Shown piece after piece: positions 31,907 to 40,232 of a DNA stretch of 64,000 nucleotides (position 1 is its first letter; each line of letters begins with the position of its first letter). The translations under genes were made by a program, and so were the position numbers. The notes below the pieces were generated by a model, which saw only the letters and a program-made list of their open reading frames with translations, was not told where the DNA came from and searched no databases. This stretch comes from a virus. The DNA lies in the IMG/VR virus record IMGVR_UViG_3300009788_000006, positions 18,022 through 82,021 of that record; one strand, given 5' to 3'.

Positions 31907-31991
31907 TGGAACCCACTCCTGGGAGCAAGATCGAGATGCCAAGGCAAAGGATGATGAATCCTGCGAATTGAGACCTGTAGCGCTTCGTCAT
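31887..31991 (-). CDS. 34-residue membrane peptide
   Basis: MTKRYRSQ then a hydrophobic span (FAGFIILCLGISILLPGVG). The start overlaps the upstream stop (ATGA), and the end overlaps the zinc-finger gene by 20 bases. Function unknown. Confidence 0.6.
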   Translation of the reverse strand: MTKRYRSQFAGFIILCLGISILLPGVGSNEAEHL

Positions 31992-32407
31992 GGCCGCGCC
32001 CCTGCCTCGTAGAGAAACGCCGCCGTCTCAGCATAGGCAGCGTCGAAGTGATGGAGCGCCCACAGCTCGAAGCAGCGCGGGAGCGCCTTCCCGTCTTCCG
32101 GGTCGCGGCCGTTGCTGGCGACCCACTCGGCCTTGATTGCAGAGATCCAGGCGAGCCATTCTTCGGTTCCCATCTCGCTACACATGCCGAGAAACTCATC
32201 AGGGACGCCGTCTAGCGGTGGGCCGGCGTTGCCCATCTGCCCGGCCGCCATGTCCCGGAGCCGATCGGCCAGCCGCAGTCCGGCGCCAATGGCCGCGAGC
32301 TCGGCGGTCGAGCCGTGCAGGCGATCGACCTCGATGCTGAGCTTCTGGTTTGTTTCCTCGGCCGCGGCGATGCGGTCGGCGAGTGATGCTTTGCTGGTGT
32401 TGCTCAT
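31988..32407 (-). CDS. Hypothetical coiled-coil protein, 139 residues
   Basis: An N-terminal coiled coil (LADRIAAAEETNQKLSIEVDRLHG) is followed by a helical domain ending 'CFELWALHHFDAAYAETAAFLYEAG'. Starts behind AGGAGAGGAATC. No family recognised. Confidence 0.6.
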   Translation of the reverse strand: MSNTSKASLADRIAAAEETNQKLSIEVDRLHGSTAELAAIGAGLRLADRLRDMAAGQMGNAGPPLDGVPDEFLGMCSEMGTEEWLAWISAIKAEWVASNGRDPEDGKALPRCFELWALHHFDAAYAETAAFLYEAGARP

Positions 32408-32610
32408 GATTCCTCTCCTGTGTCGTTGAACTTGACGCGCACTTCGATAGCTGTCGACGAGGTGTCGGTGTATTCTCCGCGCAGAGCAACCAGCAGCGGC
32501 AAAGCCCGATTGACGACCGTTGCCGGGGATTCATCCTCGCCGTGGCACCTGACGACAATCCGCGCGGTACCGTTGCGAAACAGGTCTACGGACAGACGCG
32601 GGTGCTTCAC
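32404..32610 (-). CDS. Hypothetical beta-rich protein, 68 residues
   Basis: GTG start in a GTGA overlap. Strands 'RLSVDLFRNGTARIVVRCHG' and 'TAIEVRVKFNDTGEES' frame a helix. The C-terminal DTGE codons double as the ribosome site of the next gene. Confidence 0.6.
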   Translation of the reverse strand: MKHPRLSVDLFRNGTARIVVRCHGEDESPATVVNRALPLLVALRGEYTDTSSTAIEVRVKFNDTGEES

Positions 32611-32765
32611 GTCACCCCGCCCCAAATCTTGTAGACAACGAACAGGGCGGCGAAAACCATCACGACCACGGTCGGACAGCCGATCTTGACGAATGCCCAC
32701 ATCATGCGCTGCTGATCGCGCACAATCTTCTGAGTTTCCTCGAACTGTCTATCGAAGCCGTCCAT
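32607..32765 (-). CDS. 52-residue membrane protein
   Basis: Behind AAGGAGGCCAGCCG. A polar start (DGFDRQFEETQKIVRDQQRM) then one span (GCPTVVVMVFAALFVVYKIW). Function unknown. Confidence 0.65.
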   Translation of the reverse strand: MDGFDRQFEETQKIVRDQQRMMWAFVKIGCPTVVVMVFAALFVVYKIWGGVT

Positions 32766-32794
32766 CGGCTGGCCTCCTTCTTTGGGATTCGGCG

Positions 32795-33382
32795 TTACTC
32801 GGCAGGAGAGATTCCGTAGTGCTCCGGCGTACGTTTTTCGGCTATGTCTTCTTGTGTGGCTTTGCTCAGTGCGGCCCGCACGTCGCGCACTAGATAGCAC
32901 TTTCCTGCTATCTGGAGCTGTCGCGCGCCATGCTCCACGTTGAGATGTGAACTCTCGTAGCCTTTGAAGACACCGCGCAACGGGACGGCGTCTTTCCAGC
33001 CATCGCCGATGTAGACCAGCTCGAATTCCTCTTCCATGACGGCGGCGAGCCCTAGCGTGATGTCGACGTAGTCGCTGCCAGCCTCTCCGAGCTGTCTATA
33101 GATGCCAGGAGCGTCCTCGCCTGGGACATCTTCCGTCTCGGCATAGTCGCCGATGATGGCGATCCTGTCGCCACTCCACCGCCCGACGAACCGCGCGGGA
33201 TTGCCGCGTCCTTCCATATAGTCACCGCCCCCTCGGCCCGAAGATGCCGAGAGCAACAGATGGAGCGCGCTCGCGACGCTCCCTTCGCCGTGTTGTTCGA
33301 GCAGCTTCGCGCCACATCCGAGGAGGTAGTTGTCGAGGTACTCTTTCTTGTCCAGGTTGACTGCTTTGTGGTACTGGCCCAT
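32795..33382 (-). CDS. Conserved MGQYHKAVN-type protein, 195 residues
   Basis: Starts behind AGGAAGAGGATC. 'MGQYHKAVNLDKKEYLDNYLLGCGAKLLEQ...GRGGGDYMEG...FVGRWSGDRIAIIGDYAE' matches an uncharacterised family common in phages and actinobacteria (MGQY..VNL.K.E.L.P...G...KL.E). Function unknown. Driven by the leftward half of the divergent promoter at 33.45 kb. Confidence 0.7.
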   Translation of the reverse strand: MGQYHKAVNLDKKEYLDNYLLGCGAKLLEQHGEGSVASALHLLLSASSGRGGGDYMEGRGNPARFVGRWSGDRIAIIGDYAETEDVPGEDAPGIYRQLGEAGSDYVDITLGLAAVMEEEFELVYIGDGWKDAVPLRGVFKGYESSHLNVEHGARQLQIAGKCYLVRDVRAALSKATQEDIAEKRTPEHYGISPAE

Positions 33383-33437
33383 GATCCTCTTCCTTTCACG
33401 GTGTTCCGGCCGGCGCCCATCGCCAGCCGATGGGAAA

Positions 33438-33506
33438 AGCATAAACCAAATCGGGGGCGAAGTCAAGAAGAAAGTTGTTGACAATTTCTTCGCTACACGG
33501 TACAGT
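33438..33506. promoter_or_regulatory. Divergent promoter pair
   Basis: Leftward: TTGACT (33466-33461), 17 bases, TATGCT (33443-33438). Rightward: TTGACA (33478-33483), 17 bases, TACAGT (33501-33506), with the ATG of the winged-helix gene only 7 bases on. Confidence 0.8.
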
Positions 33507-33513
33507 CTTACCC

Positions 33514-33804
33514 ATGAACGGGAAAACAATCACCTTACAAGAGCTCCGCGCTCTGGCATTGGAGCGGGATTACGTCCTCAAGTCGCTGCCGCCGACGGTG
33601 CTCGCGACACGCGACGCGGTCCTCGCCGGAGCATGCACAGCCTCAAAGCTGGCGGCGAGCGCCGGCATCCTTCGCAGTACCGCGTCGGAGCGGCTGCGGG
33701 CGGCAAAGCGCCTCGGAGTGCTCGACGCCGTCAAGCCACCGGGGCACGAAGAGATGATCTACATGGAGCCGCGGCAGACACCAGAAAGGGACGAAAAATG
33801 CTAA
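33514..33804 (+). CDS. Winged-helix regulator, 96 residues (leaderless)
   Basis: 'TRDAVLAGACTASKLAASAGILRSTASERLRAAKRLGVLDAVKPPG...MIYMEP' is a winged helix-turn-helix, alignable over about 50 residues with the protein at 25102-25359. It heads the rightward operon and probably regulates its own divergent promoter. Confidence 0.7.
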   Translation: MNGKTITLQELRALALERDYVLKSLPPTVLATRDAVLAGACTASKLAASAGILRSTASERLRAAKRLGVLDAVKPPGHEEMIYMEPRQTPERDEKC

Positions 33805-34067
33805 GGCCGAGACCATGGAAGCACAGAATCGACGTCGCTGACGCCTGGAAGACGCAAAAATTCAAGGCTGTGGCGACGTCCGCTAAGCAGCAACTGGGGC
33901 GACTTCAGAGCCAACACTTCAACGACGATTCGACGCTCGCCGAGCTCATCGACGAGCTCGAAGCCATCGCCCACTGCTGGGACTCCACCGTCGACGATTT
34001 CGACGACGTCTGGGGTCAGCTCTACGACTGGGCTGACCGCGAGCGGGTATGGCTGGGGACGGTATGA
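33798..34067 (+). CDS. Hypothetical protein, 89 residues
   Basis: Behind AAGGGACGAAAA and overlapping the regulator by 7 bases. Helical, acidic second half (LAELIDELEAIAHCWDSTVDDFDDVWGQLYDWADRERVW). Function unknown. Confidence 0.6.
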   Translation: MLRPRPWKHRIDVADAWKTQKFKAVATSAKQQLGRLQSQHFNDDSTLAELIDELEAIAHCWDSTVDDFDDVWGQLYDWADRERVWLGTV

Positions 34068-34519
34068 TGGACACCCCCTACGCCGAGGATCTCAACTACT
34101 GGAAGACCAGCCGTTCCGACGCGGACACCTGGCTCGAGAAAGCCGAGCGCGTCGTGGAAGGCTACGGCGCTACGGTCACCCACCGCGCCATGTTCCGCGA
34201 ACACGGCCGGGAGGCCATGTTGCTCCAGTTCGAGATTGACGGCGAAGCGTTCCGTTTGGCTTGGCCGGTGCTCGAATCGAAGACCGGCGACGAACGATCA
34301 GCACGTCGGCAAGCGGCCACGATGCTCTATCACGATGCGAAGGCGCGCGGGTTGCTCTTGGCCGTCTTCGGGGCGCGTTTTGCGTTCCTGGCTGAGAAGA
34401 TGCTCGCCGATGGTCGGACCGTGGCGCAGTTGGCGGACGTCGAGCTGGACGATCAACTACCAGCGCTGATGACGACGGGCGATGGTCCGCGGCTTTTGGC
34501 GACGATCGGAGGGGAGTGA
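34064..34519 (+). CDS. Hypothetical protein, 151 residues
   Basis: Starts in an ATGA overlap. 'DADTWLEKAERVVEGYGATVTHRAMFREHGREAMLLQFEIDGEAFRLAWPVL' is a compact alpha/beta segment seen in other phage proteins of unknown role, followed by a helical C-terminus. Confidence 0.6.
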   Translation: MMDTPYAEDLNYWKTSRSDADTWLEKAERVVEGYGATVTHRAMFREHGREAMLLQFEIDGEAFRLAWPVLESKTGDERSARRQAATMLYHDAKARGLLLAVFGARFAFLAEKMLADGRTVAQLADVELDDQLPALMTTGDGPRLLATIGGE

Positions 34520-34520
34520 A

Positions 34521-34949
34521 ATGGCGGGACCGCTCAACTCATTGCCGGATCTGTCGTCGGGCTGCTGGTATGACGACGACAACGAACAGGACGGCGACCT
34601 TGCCGGCGGCGCTCAGGTAGCCGACGTTCGCGGACCTCTGCCGCGAGACCTCGACACCGGCTGGCAGACCTGCCTGGCGGCCCTCGGTGAGCGGGCGGCA
34701 TTGGCCGAGCCCTTCACCGGGCTGCCGGCGCCGACGGACTCCGGACTCACAGAATCCGGGATCATCCTCGTGTGGGACGACGGCGTCCGGTATTGCGAAG
34801 TCGAGTGCGTTGGTGGCGACGTCTACGAGTGGTTCTACCTGGATCGACCTACGGACGCCTACCATGGCTCTGAGGGCGCCGCTGATGAAGCTGTGCAAGG
34901 CGTCACCGAAATGCTGACCGCGGCCGGATTCATCGCGGAGAAACCATGA
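34521..34949 (+). CDS. Hypothetical protein, 142 residues
   Basis: Behind GGAGGGGAGTGAA. Acidic, with a strand-rich C-terminal domain (SGIILVWDDGVRYCEVECVGGDVYEWFYLDR). Function unknown. Confidence 0.6.
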   Translation: MAGPLNSLPDLSSGCWYDDDNEQDGDLAGGAQVADVRGPLPRDLDTGWQTCLAALGERAALAEPFTGLPAPTDSGLTESGIILVWDDGVRYCEVECVGGDVYEWFYLDRPTDAYHGSEGAADEAVQGVTEMLTAAGFIAEKP

Positions 34950-35620
34950 ACGATCAGAACTGGCTGGCGTCCCACAGCCTCACCGCCCGCCTAATGAGCT
35001 TCGCCAAAACCGTGCGGCAATATGAGGACGGGTCGAAGACCGTCACCCGGCGCGGTGGCCCGGAACCGACGTGGCAAATCCTGCGACCTGGCGATCTCGT
35101 CCGGGGTGTGGAGTGGTCGCCGCGAGTTGGGCGACGCTACGTGTGCGAAAAGTGCGGATCTTTGGGCGGAGCCAAGTTTCACCCGGGCTCAGTGGCGCTA
35201 TGCGGAGGAGAGTGTCCAGATTCCGGCCAGGTTAGGTATCGCTTGCCTCGCCGGCTCGGTCTTGCGGTCATCCTCGACGTCCGTGAAGAGAGCCTAGGCG
35301 ACATCACCGCCGAGGAGGTGGCGCGGGAGGGGTTCCCAGATCTGAGCCCATCCGGATTCATCCTTCTCTATACTGGTTTCAAGGTGACCTGCGCTTACTC
35401 ATCAAAGCCGGGGCCGATTCAGCGAGCCCTCAACTGGCGCGTCAACCGGATCGAATTCGCGCGGATCATCGACCAGGACGGCGAGCGAGTCGTCAGGATG
35501 CCGCGCTCTGACGGTCCCCTGCGGGTTACGTGGTCTTTCCGCGGCATGGTTGGAAGAATCGGCGCTCTCGACGCGGTCAGCATGGCGCGGCGGGGTGTAT
35601 GGACAACGGAGGCAACATGA
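34946..35620 (+). CDS. ASCH-domain-like protein, 224 residues
   Basis: 'FAKTVRQYEDGSKTVTRRGG...WQILRPGDLVRGVEW' is the K-T-x-T-R-R...L-x-P-G-D signature of ASCH/PUA-like phage proteins, interrupted by a Cys cluster (CEKCGSLGG...CGGECPDSG) likely to bind zinc. 'LGDITAEEVAREGFP' is also typical. RNA or modified-nucleotide binding is inferred. Confidence 0.65.
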   Translation: MNDQNWLASHSLTARLMSFAKTVRQYEDGSKTVTRRGGPEPTWQILRPGDLVRGVEWSPRVGRRYVCEKCGSLGGAKFHPGSVALCGGECPDSGQVRYRLPRRLGLAVILDVREESLGDITAEEVAREGFPDLSPSGFILLYTGFKVTCAYSSKPGPIQRALNWRVNRIEFARIIDQDGERVVRMPRSDGPLRVTWSFRGMVGRIGALDAVSMARRGVWTTEAT

Positions 35621-36636
35621 GCGACACGAGTATCCAGTGGGTTCACCTTCCTGGCCACGTCCCCGTCAGCTGGAATCCAATCCGCGGATGCTCTCGCGTC
35701 AGCCCCGGGTGCGGCGGTGGCACCCCCGGAGGCGGGGGCGGCTGCTACGCCGAGTCCATCGCCGGCCGGTTCTGTGGACCTGGCCAGCCCTTCGAGGGGT
35801 TCGCCACGCGGACCAAGGCTGGCGCTCGCTGGACGGGCAAGGTCGAGCTCTTGCCAGCCAAACTGGCCGAGCCGCTGTCCTGGCGCAAGCCCCGCTGCTG
35901 TTTCGTCAACTCGATGTCGGACCTGTTCCACGAGTCGCTGAGCTTCGAGGAAATCGCAGCCGTTATCGGGGTGATCGCCGCTTGCCCAGAGTCGAAGTTC
36001 CTTACGCTGACGAAACGCTCGGCGCGGATGCTGGAGTGGTTCGAGTGGATCGGGGAATCGGCATGGCCAGCAGGGCATCTTGCTGAGCGAGCCAGGTCGC
36101 TATCTCAAGAAGTTCGAAACAGGGTTCGCTTCATTGACGAAAGGGTGCCGGGATGCAGAGCTGGTGAAGTTGGATGGCCGCTCCCGAATCTCTGGCTCGG
36201 AGTCTCCACCGAGGATCAGCAGCGGTGGGACGAGCGCGTTCCAGACCTGCTGAGGTGCCCGGCGGCAGTGCGGTTCGTAAGTGCCGAGCCCCTGATTTCC
36301 AGTATCCGGCTATGGGGTTGGTGTGAAGGGTGCGGCGCGGCGGTCGATCCCGGTGATTTCGTTTCCGGGGGTCATGCCATCGCCGTTCCGCCAGATGGCG
36401 ACGCAGAACTATGCGGTCCGGTGAAGTTTCCGGATCAGGTTATTGTCGGCTCTGAATCTGGCCCCGGAGCCCGGCCGATGGACATCGAGTGGGTGCGCTC
36501 GATCCGCGACCAGTGCAAAGCGGCTGGCGTCGCTTTTTTCATGAAGCAGCTCAGCACGTCCAGCGGGAAGAAGATCACCGACCCGGAGAAGTGGCCGGAG
36601 GATCTGCGGATCAGGGAGTGGCCCGATGGGCATTGA
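35617..36636 (+). CDS. DUF5131-family phage protein (Gp37/Gp68-like)
   Basis: 339 residues. 'SWNPIRGCSRVSPGCGGG...CYAESIAGRF', 'RCCFVNSMSDLFHESLSFEEIAAVIGVIAACPESKFLTLTKR', 'NLWLGVSTEDQQRWDERVPDLL', 'RFVSAEPLI' and 'VIVGSESGPGARPMDIEWVRSIRDQCKAAGVAFFMKQ' are the ordered conserved blocks of this family. Three N-terminal Cys resemble the start of a radical-SAM site. Biochemical role unknown. Confidence 0.85.
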   Translation: MSDTSIQWVHLPGHVPVSWNPIRGCSRVSPGCGGGTPGGGGGCYAESIAGRFCGPGQPFEGFATRTKAGARWTGKVELLPAKLAEPLSWRKPRCCFVNSMSDLFHESLSFEEIAAVIGVIAACPESKFLTLTKRSARMLEWFEWIGESAWPAGHLAERARSLSQEVRNRVRFIDERVPGCRAGEVGWPLPNLWLGVSTEDQQRWDERVPDLLRCPAAVRFVSAEPLISSIRLWGWCEGCGAAVDPGDFVSGGHAIAVPPDGDAELCGPVKFPDQVIVGSESGPGARPMDIEWVRSIRDQCKAAGVAFFMKQLSTSSGKKITDPEKWPEDLRIREWPDGH

Positions 36637-37099
36637 CCCTGCCAGCCTCGGCCCGGCCTACAAAAAGGCTCTGGCGGCAAAGCGAGATTCTCAGCACCCG
36701 AAGCGCGGCAATAGCGGCCTGGAGTGGGAGTTCCTGTGCCACCTTCGCCAGCTCGGGGTGCCGGAAGCGTTGCGGGATCAGCGACTGCCGGAGCTCGGTA
36801 AGCACGAAGCTGACTTTCTGTGGACGGATACCCACTTCTACCCGACCGCGGATTACAAGGGTCCGGACATCCGTTCACTGGCGGTCTTCATCGACGGCGG
36901 AGCGCACGGGATCAAGGGCCGATACGACGCCACCCTGCGCTGTGTCAACCTCTGTCACCTGCTGTTGCCGCCCACCTATACCGTCCTGCGCTTTGGCCAC
37001 GGGCAGATCGAGATGGGCGCTCGGGTGGTCAAAGCGTGGTGGGACGGCGATGTCGACAAAATGGTCCATCTGATCAGACAGCGAAAGGCTAAGCCATGA
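36626..37099 (+). CDS. Vsr/PD-(D/E)XK-like endonuclease, 157 residues
   Basis: 'NSGLEWEFLCHLRQLGVPEALRDQRLPELGKHEADFLWTDTHFYPTADYKG' then 'LAVFIDGGAHG...DATLRCVNLCHLLLPPTYTVLRFGHGQIE' follows the very-short-patch-repair nuclease fold (E...ADF..., hydrophobic-IDGG-H-G, late R/F). Probably nicks DNA. Overlaps the DUF5131 gene by 11 bases. Confidence 0.6.
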   Translation: MGIDPASLGPAYKKALAAKRDSQHPKRGNSGLEWEFLCHLRQLGVPEALRDQRLPELGKHEADFLWTDTHFYPTADYKGPDIRSLAVFIDGGAHGIKGRYDATLRCVNLCHLLLPPTYTVLRFGHGQIEMGARVVKAWWDGDVDKMVHLIRQRKAKP

Positions 37100-37266
37100 A
37101 ACGGGGCCGGGCCGCAGCAAGCCACCAGGGACCGCTGTACGCCCTCAGAGGGGCGACCTACCCTACCGACTGGACTGGGAAGAAAGATCACCACAAGGCT
37201 GCCCTGGCGGCCGTCTGCTATGCGGCGGCGGTTTGGCGCGGCGAAACCGGCGGAGGTACGCCATGA
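37096..37266 (+). CDS. 56-residue basic protein
   Basis: MKRGRAAASHQGPLYALRGATYPTDWTGKK... with ATGA overlaps at both ends. Single small domain; function unknown. Confidence 0.6.
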   Translation: MKRGRAAASHQGPLYALRGATYPTDWTGKKDHHKAALAAVCYAAAVWRGETGGGTP

Positions 37267-37589
37267 TCAAGCTCAACCTGAATTCGGAATACGCTTCGGC
37301 CCGTCTTGCCCTGATGGCCTTGCGCGTCGAACTCGAACGCGTTGCCCTGCTGGAGTTCGACCCCGGCGCCGTTCCCGGGTCAGTGCTGGTCGACTTCAAC
37401 CGCCACTGGCCGGATGGTTGGTATTGGGACACAGAGGGGCTCTGGGATGAAGATGACAAGGGGAACACCAGCCTTGAGCGCGGCCGTCTCTACGACACCC
37501 AGGATTGGTTTCTCGTGGACGATGACGGGGCCGAGGAGGAGCTAAGCAGTTTTATTCAGCGGTTCATTGAAGGGCAGGGGACCGACTGA
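37263..37589 (+). CDS. Acidic protein, 108 residues
   Basis: Last gene of the rightward operon. A helix (SARLALMALRVELERVALLEFD) and an acidic, aromatic C-terminus (WYWDTEGLWDEDDKGN...DWFLVDDDGAEEEL). It meets the leftward genes 11 bases further on; no terminator is visible between them. Confidence 0.6.
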   Translation: MIKLNLNSEYASARLALMALRVELERVALLEFDPGAVPGSVLVDFNRHWPDGWYWDTEGLWDEDDKGNTSLERGRLYDTQDWFLVDDDGAEEELSSFIQRFIEGQGTD

Positions 37590-37600
37590 TCGATAGGTGC

Positions 37601-37828
37601 TCACAACCCGATGCCGAGGGGCGCGTCCTCGTCGCAGTCCTCGCAGACCTCTTCCAAGGTGACGAGGCCGCGGAACAGGCCGCCGCGGTCGGTCGTCTTG
37701 TAGCACTGCGGGCACCATCGGGCGGGGCGCCGCATCGACTGGGACAGCGGCACGAGGGCTGCGCGGTACAGCCAGATGAAGCCGAGTGCCATCATCAGGG
37801 TGCCGATCCAGATTCCGGCGGTGGTCAT
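37601..37828 (-). CDS. Membrane-anchored zinc-ribbon protein, 75 residues
   Basis: N-terminal span (TTAGIWIGTLMMALGFIWLYRAALV) then 'RWCPQCYKTTDRGGLFRGLVTLEEVCEDCDED', a C2-C2 ribbon. Last gene of a leftward operon. Function unknown. Confidence 0.65.
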   Translation of the reverse strand: MTTAGIWIGTLMMALGFIWLYRAALVPLSQSMRRPARWCPQCYKTTDRGGLFRGLVTLEEVCEDCDEDAPLGIGL

Positions 37829-38508
37829 GATTCACCGCCGCGCAGAACCTTAGCGGCGCCAGGCCCGCCAGCGGCCAGCGTGCGAAGCTTGCCGCGCGCG
37901 GGCACGGAGTACACCCGCCAGCCATCAGGCCAGCGGTGCTTGCGCGCCTCGCCCCATTCCCTGGCCTCGTCTTGAGACAGAAAGACGCGGTGCGTGTCCC
38001 ACCATTCGACGATGCTCTCGGAATCGGTCTCGACGAGCTCGTGGTATCCCAGTGGGGTAGGATCGTCATTGGGCTCGTCCTCCCACACGTAATACTCTCC
38101 GTCGTAAACAACGCCAGGGGGGATGTATGCCAGAAACCACCGCCGGGTCTGCAACAACGCCAGCGGCTCATCGGTGGCGGTCCTTGCTCGCTCGTGATCG
38201 CGCTGGGATTCGTAGATCGCCGGGTGGTATTCGATCATCTTTTCCGGTCCGCAGTGGCTGGTGCGGCTCCAGGCGTCCTTGAGCGTGTAGATGCCGGCCG
38301 TGTCGAATCCAACATAGCCGCCACCGTTTGGGCCCCAGTACCATCCGTGTTCACTGCTCCAGATCCGCACCAGCTTCTCGCCGTGCTCGGCGAGGATCGA
38401 CGGGCGGGCTCTTCCCTCGTCGTCCTGGCAGGTGTCGCCCTTGATCGTCTGATGAAGGATTCTGGTGTCGTCAGGCCAGGCGAGAGAGGTGGCGGGGTCG
38501 GCGCTCAT
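37825..38508 (-). CDS. Hypothetical acidic protein, 227 residues
   Basis: Two Trp-rich strand regions (EHGWYWGPNGGGYVGFDTAG and GEYYVWEDEPND) and a C-terminal helix-strand (AREWGEARKHRWPDGWRVYSVPA). No family recognised. Confidence 0.6.
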   Translation of the reverse strand: MSADPATSLAWPDDTRILHQTIKGDTCQDDEGRARPSILAEHGEKLVRIWSSEHGWYWGPNGGGYVGFDTAGIYTLKDAWSRTSHCGPEKMIEYHPAIYESQRDHERARTATDEPLALLQTRRWFLAYIPPGVVYDGEYYVWEDEPNDDPTPLGYHELVETDSESIVEWWDTHRVFLSQDEAREWGEARKHRWPDGWRVYSVPARGKLRTLAAGGPGAAKVLRGGES

Positions 38509-38987
38509 GGCTTGGCCCCCGGCAGGTCGTCAACCGACAGCACCAACGCGCGACAGAATACCTGGACGCCCGCCATCAAATCGAAGTGGTGGCCGATGTC
38601 TCCGGGCGCGGTGATGAGCCAGGATTCCCGGGTCGGCTTCGCCCACCACCGGGCGGTGATCTTGACCGACCCGCCGAAGCGCGTTCGGACCCAATCTCTC
38701 ACAGCGAGCTTGGTCGTTTCATCGTTCTCACCCGCGAGGCGGCCGGCCAATTCGGAGATCTCCGGGACCACACCGCCTCTGCCGATCATGAATACGGGGC
38801 GGGCGCCGCTACCGATGTCGTGACTGTCGACTCCGTAGACTCTGACGCTGTCATCCGAGACGATGACGAACAAGCCGGCATCTTTCCACCTCTGCTGTTC
38901 TTCGGCCGATGGGCGGAGCGGGTACTGACGGCCGTCGAGCTCGGCGGCGGTGATGGCTGCGGTGTCGAGGGGTTCGGTGTCGCTCAT
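38505..38987 (-). CDS. Paralogous protein 1, 160 residues
   Basis: Alignable along its length with the gene at 44198-44674: both begin M(S/P)DTE, share 'AELDGRQYPLRPS...DAGLFVI...VYGVD', then 'ESWLITA' and end 'FCRALVLSVDDLPGAK'. The fold looks alpha/beta. Gene duplication within this phage is the simplest reading; function unknown. Confidence 0.7.
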   Translation of the reverse strand: MSDTEPLDTAAITAAELDGRQYPLRPSAEEQQRWKDAGLFVIVSDDSVRVYGVDSHDIGSGARPVFMIGRGGVVPEISELAGRLAGENDETTKLAVRDWVRTRFGGSVKITARWWAKPTRESWLITAPGDIGHHFDLMAGVQVFCRALVLSVDDLPGAKP

Positions 38988-39295
38988 GACGCCACCATAA
39001 ACTGCTGGACGCACCACCCCATGGCGAGGATAAGAAGCGGATACCATATCGAGTGTAGCGTCGCCTTGATGATTGATTCCCACAGGTCGCTGCCCTCCGG
39101 CGTGTCGATGTATTGGTGAGTGAGATACGCGATCACGATGGCCACGCCGATAGCTGCTGGCAGAGCGAGCGCGGGCAGACCAAAGGTCGGGACCATGAAC
39201 CAGCCCCACAGCTTCGACAGAACCCAACCGTTGAAGATGGCCTGAAACGGCGTGATCAGGATAGCAAAAAGGCACCCGGATGCCGTCTTATTCAT
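38984..39295 (-). CDS. Membrane protein, 103 residues
   Basis: Three hydrophobic helices (residues 8-33, 38-62 and 80-100). ATGA overlaps at both ends. Could be a holin-like or antiholin protein but carries no diagnostic motif. Confidence 0.6.
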   Translation of the reverse strand: MNKTASGCLFAILITPFQAIFNGWVLSKLWGWFMVPTFGLPALALPAAIGVAIVIAYLTHQYIDTPEGSDLWESIIKATLHSIWYPLLILAMGWCVQQFMVAS

Positions 39296-39591
39296 GTCGC
39301 CCTCCGGAGTATCTCTTCGAGAGTCGCAATCAGCTCCGCGCTGTCGTCCGCGCGCATATTGCCGGCGGTCTCAGGGTCAACGAGCGCGGCCAGCCACAAA
39401 GGGCTGTCGCCGAGGTTGATTGCGGCCACCAAGGAAATGCCGAGTGCCTGAAGCTCTCCCTCTTCGTAGTTGTCAAAGCGGTTTTGGCGGAACCCTCGCC
39501 GCCCTTGGAGCTCTTCAGCCACCGCAACCGCTGCGCGCTCCGAGGCAGACTTGGCCCCGGCCGGGAACATCTCGTCGTGAATCCAACTCAT
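39292..39591 (-). CDS. Hypothetical protein, 99 residues
   Basis: Behind ACGGAGGACGAC. Helical with a strand (QALGISLVAAINLGDSPLWLAAL). Its 150-base leader holds a long stem (39624-39730). Confidence 0.6.
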   Translation of the reverse strand: MSWIHDEMFPAGAKSASERAAVAVAEELQGRRGFRQNRFDNYEEGELQALGISLVAAINLGDSPLWLAALVDPETAGNMRADDSAELIATLEEILRRAT

Positions 39592-39623
39592 GTCGTCCTC
39601 CGTTTTTGTCGTTCCGTTCTGTC

Positions 39624-39730
39624 GCTCACCACTACCAGAGGCCCCGGCTCGGTGACTCGGCGTGGGTCCTGGCGGGATTCTGGGGTCTGCGGGGGTCTTG
39701 GCAAGGCCGAGGCCCCTGATGGTGGTGAGC
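39624..39730 (-). other. Long structured leader (stem-loop)
   Basis: The 150 bases 39592-39741 have no gene. GCTCACCAC (39624-39632) pairs with GTGGTGAGC (39722-39730), and inside it a 9-bp helix forms with a G-U that is possible only in the leftward RNA. It sits between two leftward genes and could be a regulatory leader or a processing site. Confidence 0.5.
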
Positions 39731-39741
39731 GGGTTGGTGAT

Positions 39742-40026
39742 TTACGCGCCGGCGAAGAATTCCTCGCGGGCCTTCTCCGTCATGAACTCTGGCCGAGCGA
39801 AGTGCTTTGGCTCGTTCTCATCAAGCCACGCCAGCGTCTCCGCTTTGGCGGTGAGCATCGCGCCCACCTTGAACTTTTCGTCATAGTCGCCGATGTCTTT
39901 GCCGAAGATCGCGACGAGCTCGGGGCAATTGCCGCCATTGATCATCGTTTCAATTACCTTCTCGGCCTCTTTGGGCCAGAGCCCCTTACTGGCCAGTTGC
40001 TCGGCAATCCAATCCCTGGTCTTCAT
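39742..40026 (-). CDS. Hypothetical protein, 94 residues
   Basis: Behind AAGGAAATTCAAA. Helical (TRDWIAEQLASKGLWPKEAEKVIETMINGG), like many small phage proteins of unknown role. Confidence 0.65.
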   Translation of the reverse strand: MKTRDWIAEQLASKGLWPKEAEKVIETMINGGNCPELVAIFGKDIGDYDEKFKVGAMLTAKAETLAWLDENEPKHFARPEFMTEKAREEFFAGA

Positions 40027-40232
40027 TTTGAATTTCCTTTCCCGGTTGAATTGTCGACCACCACCGCCCTCAGCCCTTCGAGACGCTGGCGGATGTCTAT
40101 GATCAGCCCCGTGTCGCCGGCCTCGATCGCGGCATCCAACACCGCGAATATCGGGGCGGCGGTTCTTCGGGCGGCGGCTTGGGCCTGGAGCAGCAGCCAC
40201 GCAGCGTCGGATTCGGTCTGTCGGTCTTTCAT
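40023..40232 (-). CDS. Hypothetical helical protein, 69 residues
   Basis: The ATG at 40232 overlaps the upstream stop (ATGA). KDRQTESDAAWLLLQAQAAARR then 'FAVLDAAIEAGDTGLIIDIRQRLEGL'. Function unknown. Confidence 0.6.
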   Translation of the reverse strand: MKDRQTESDAAWLLLQAQAAARRTAAPIFAVLDAAIEAGDTGLIIDIRQRLEGLRAVVVDNSTGKGNSK

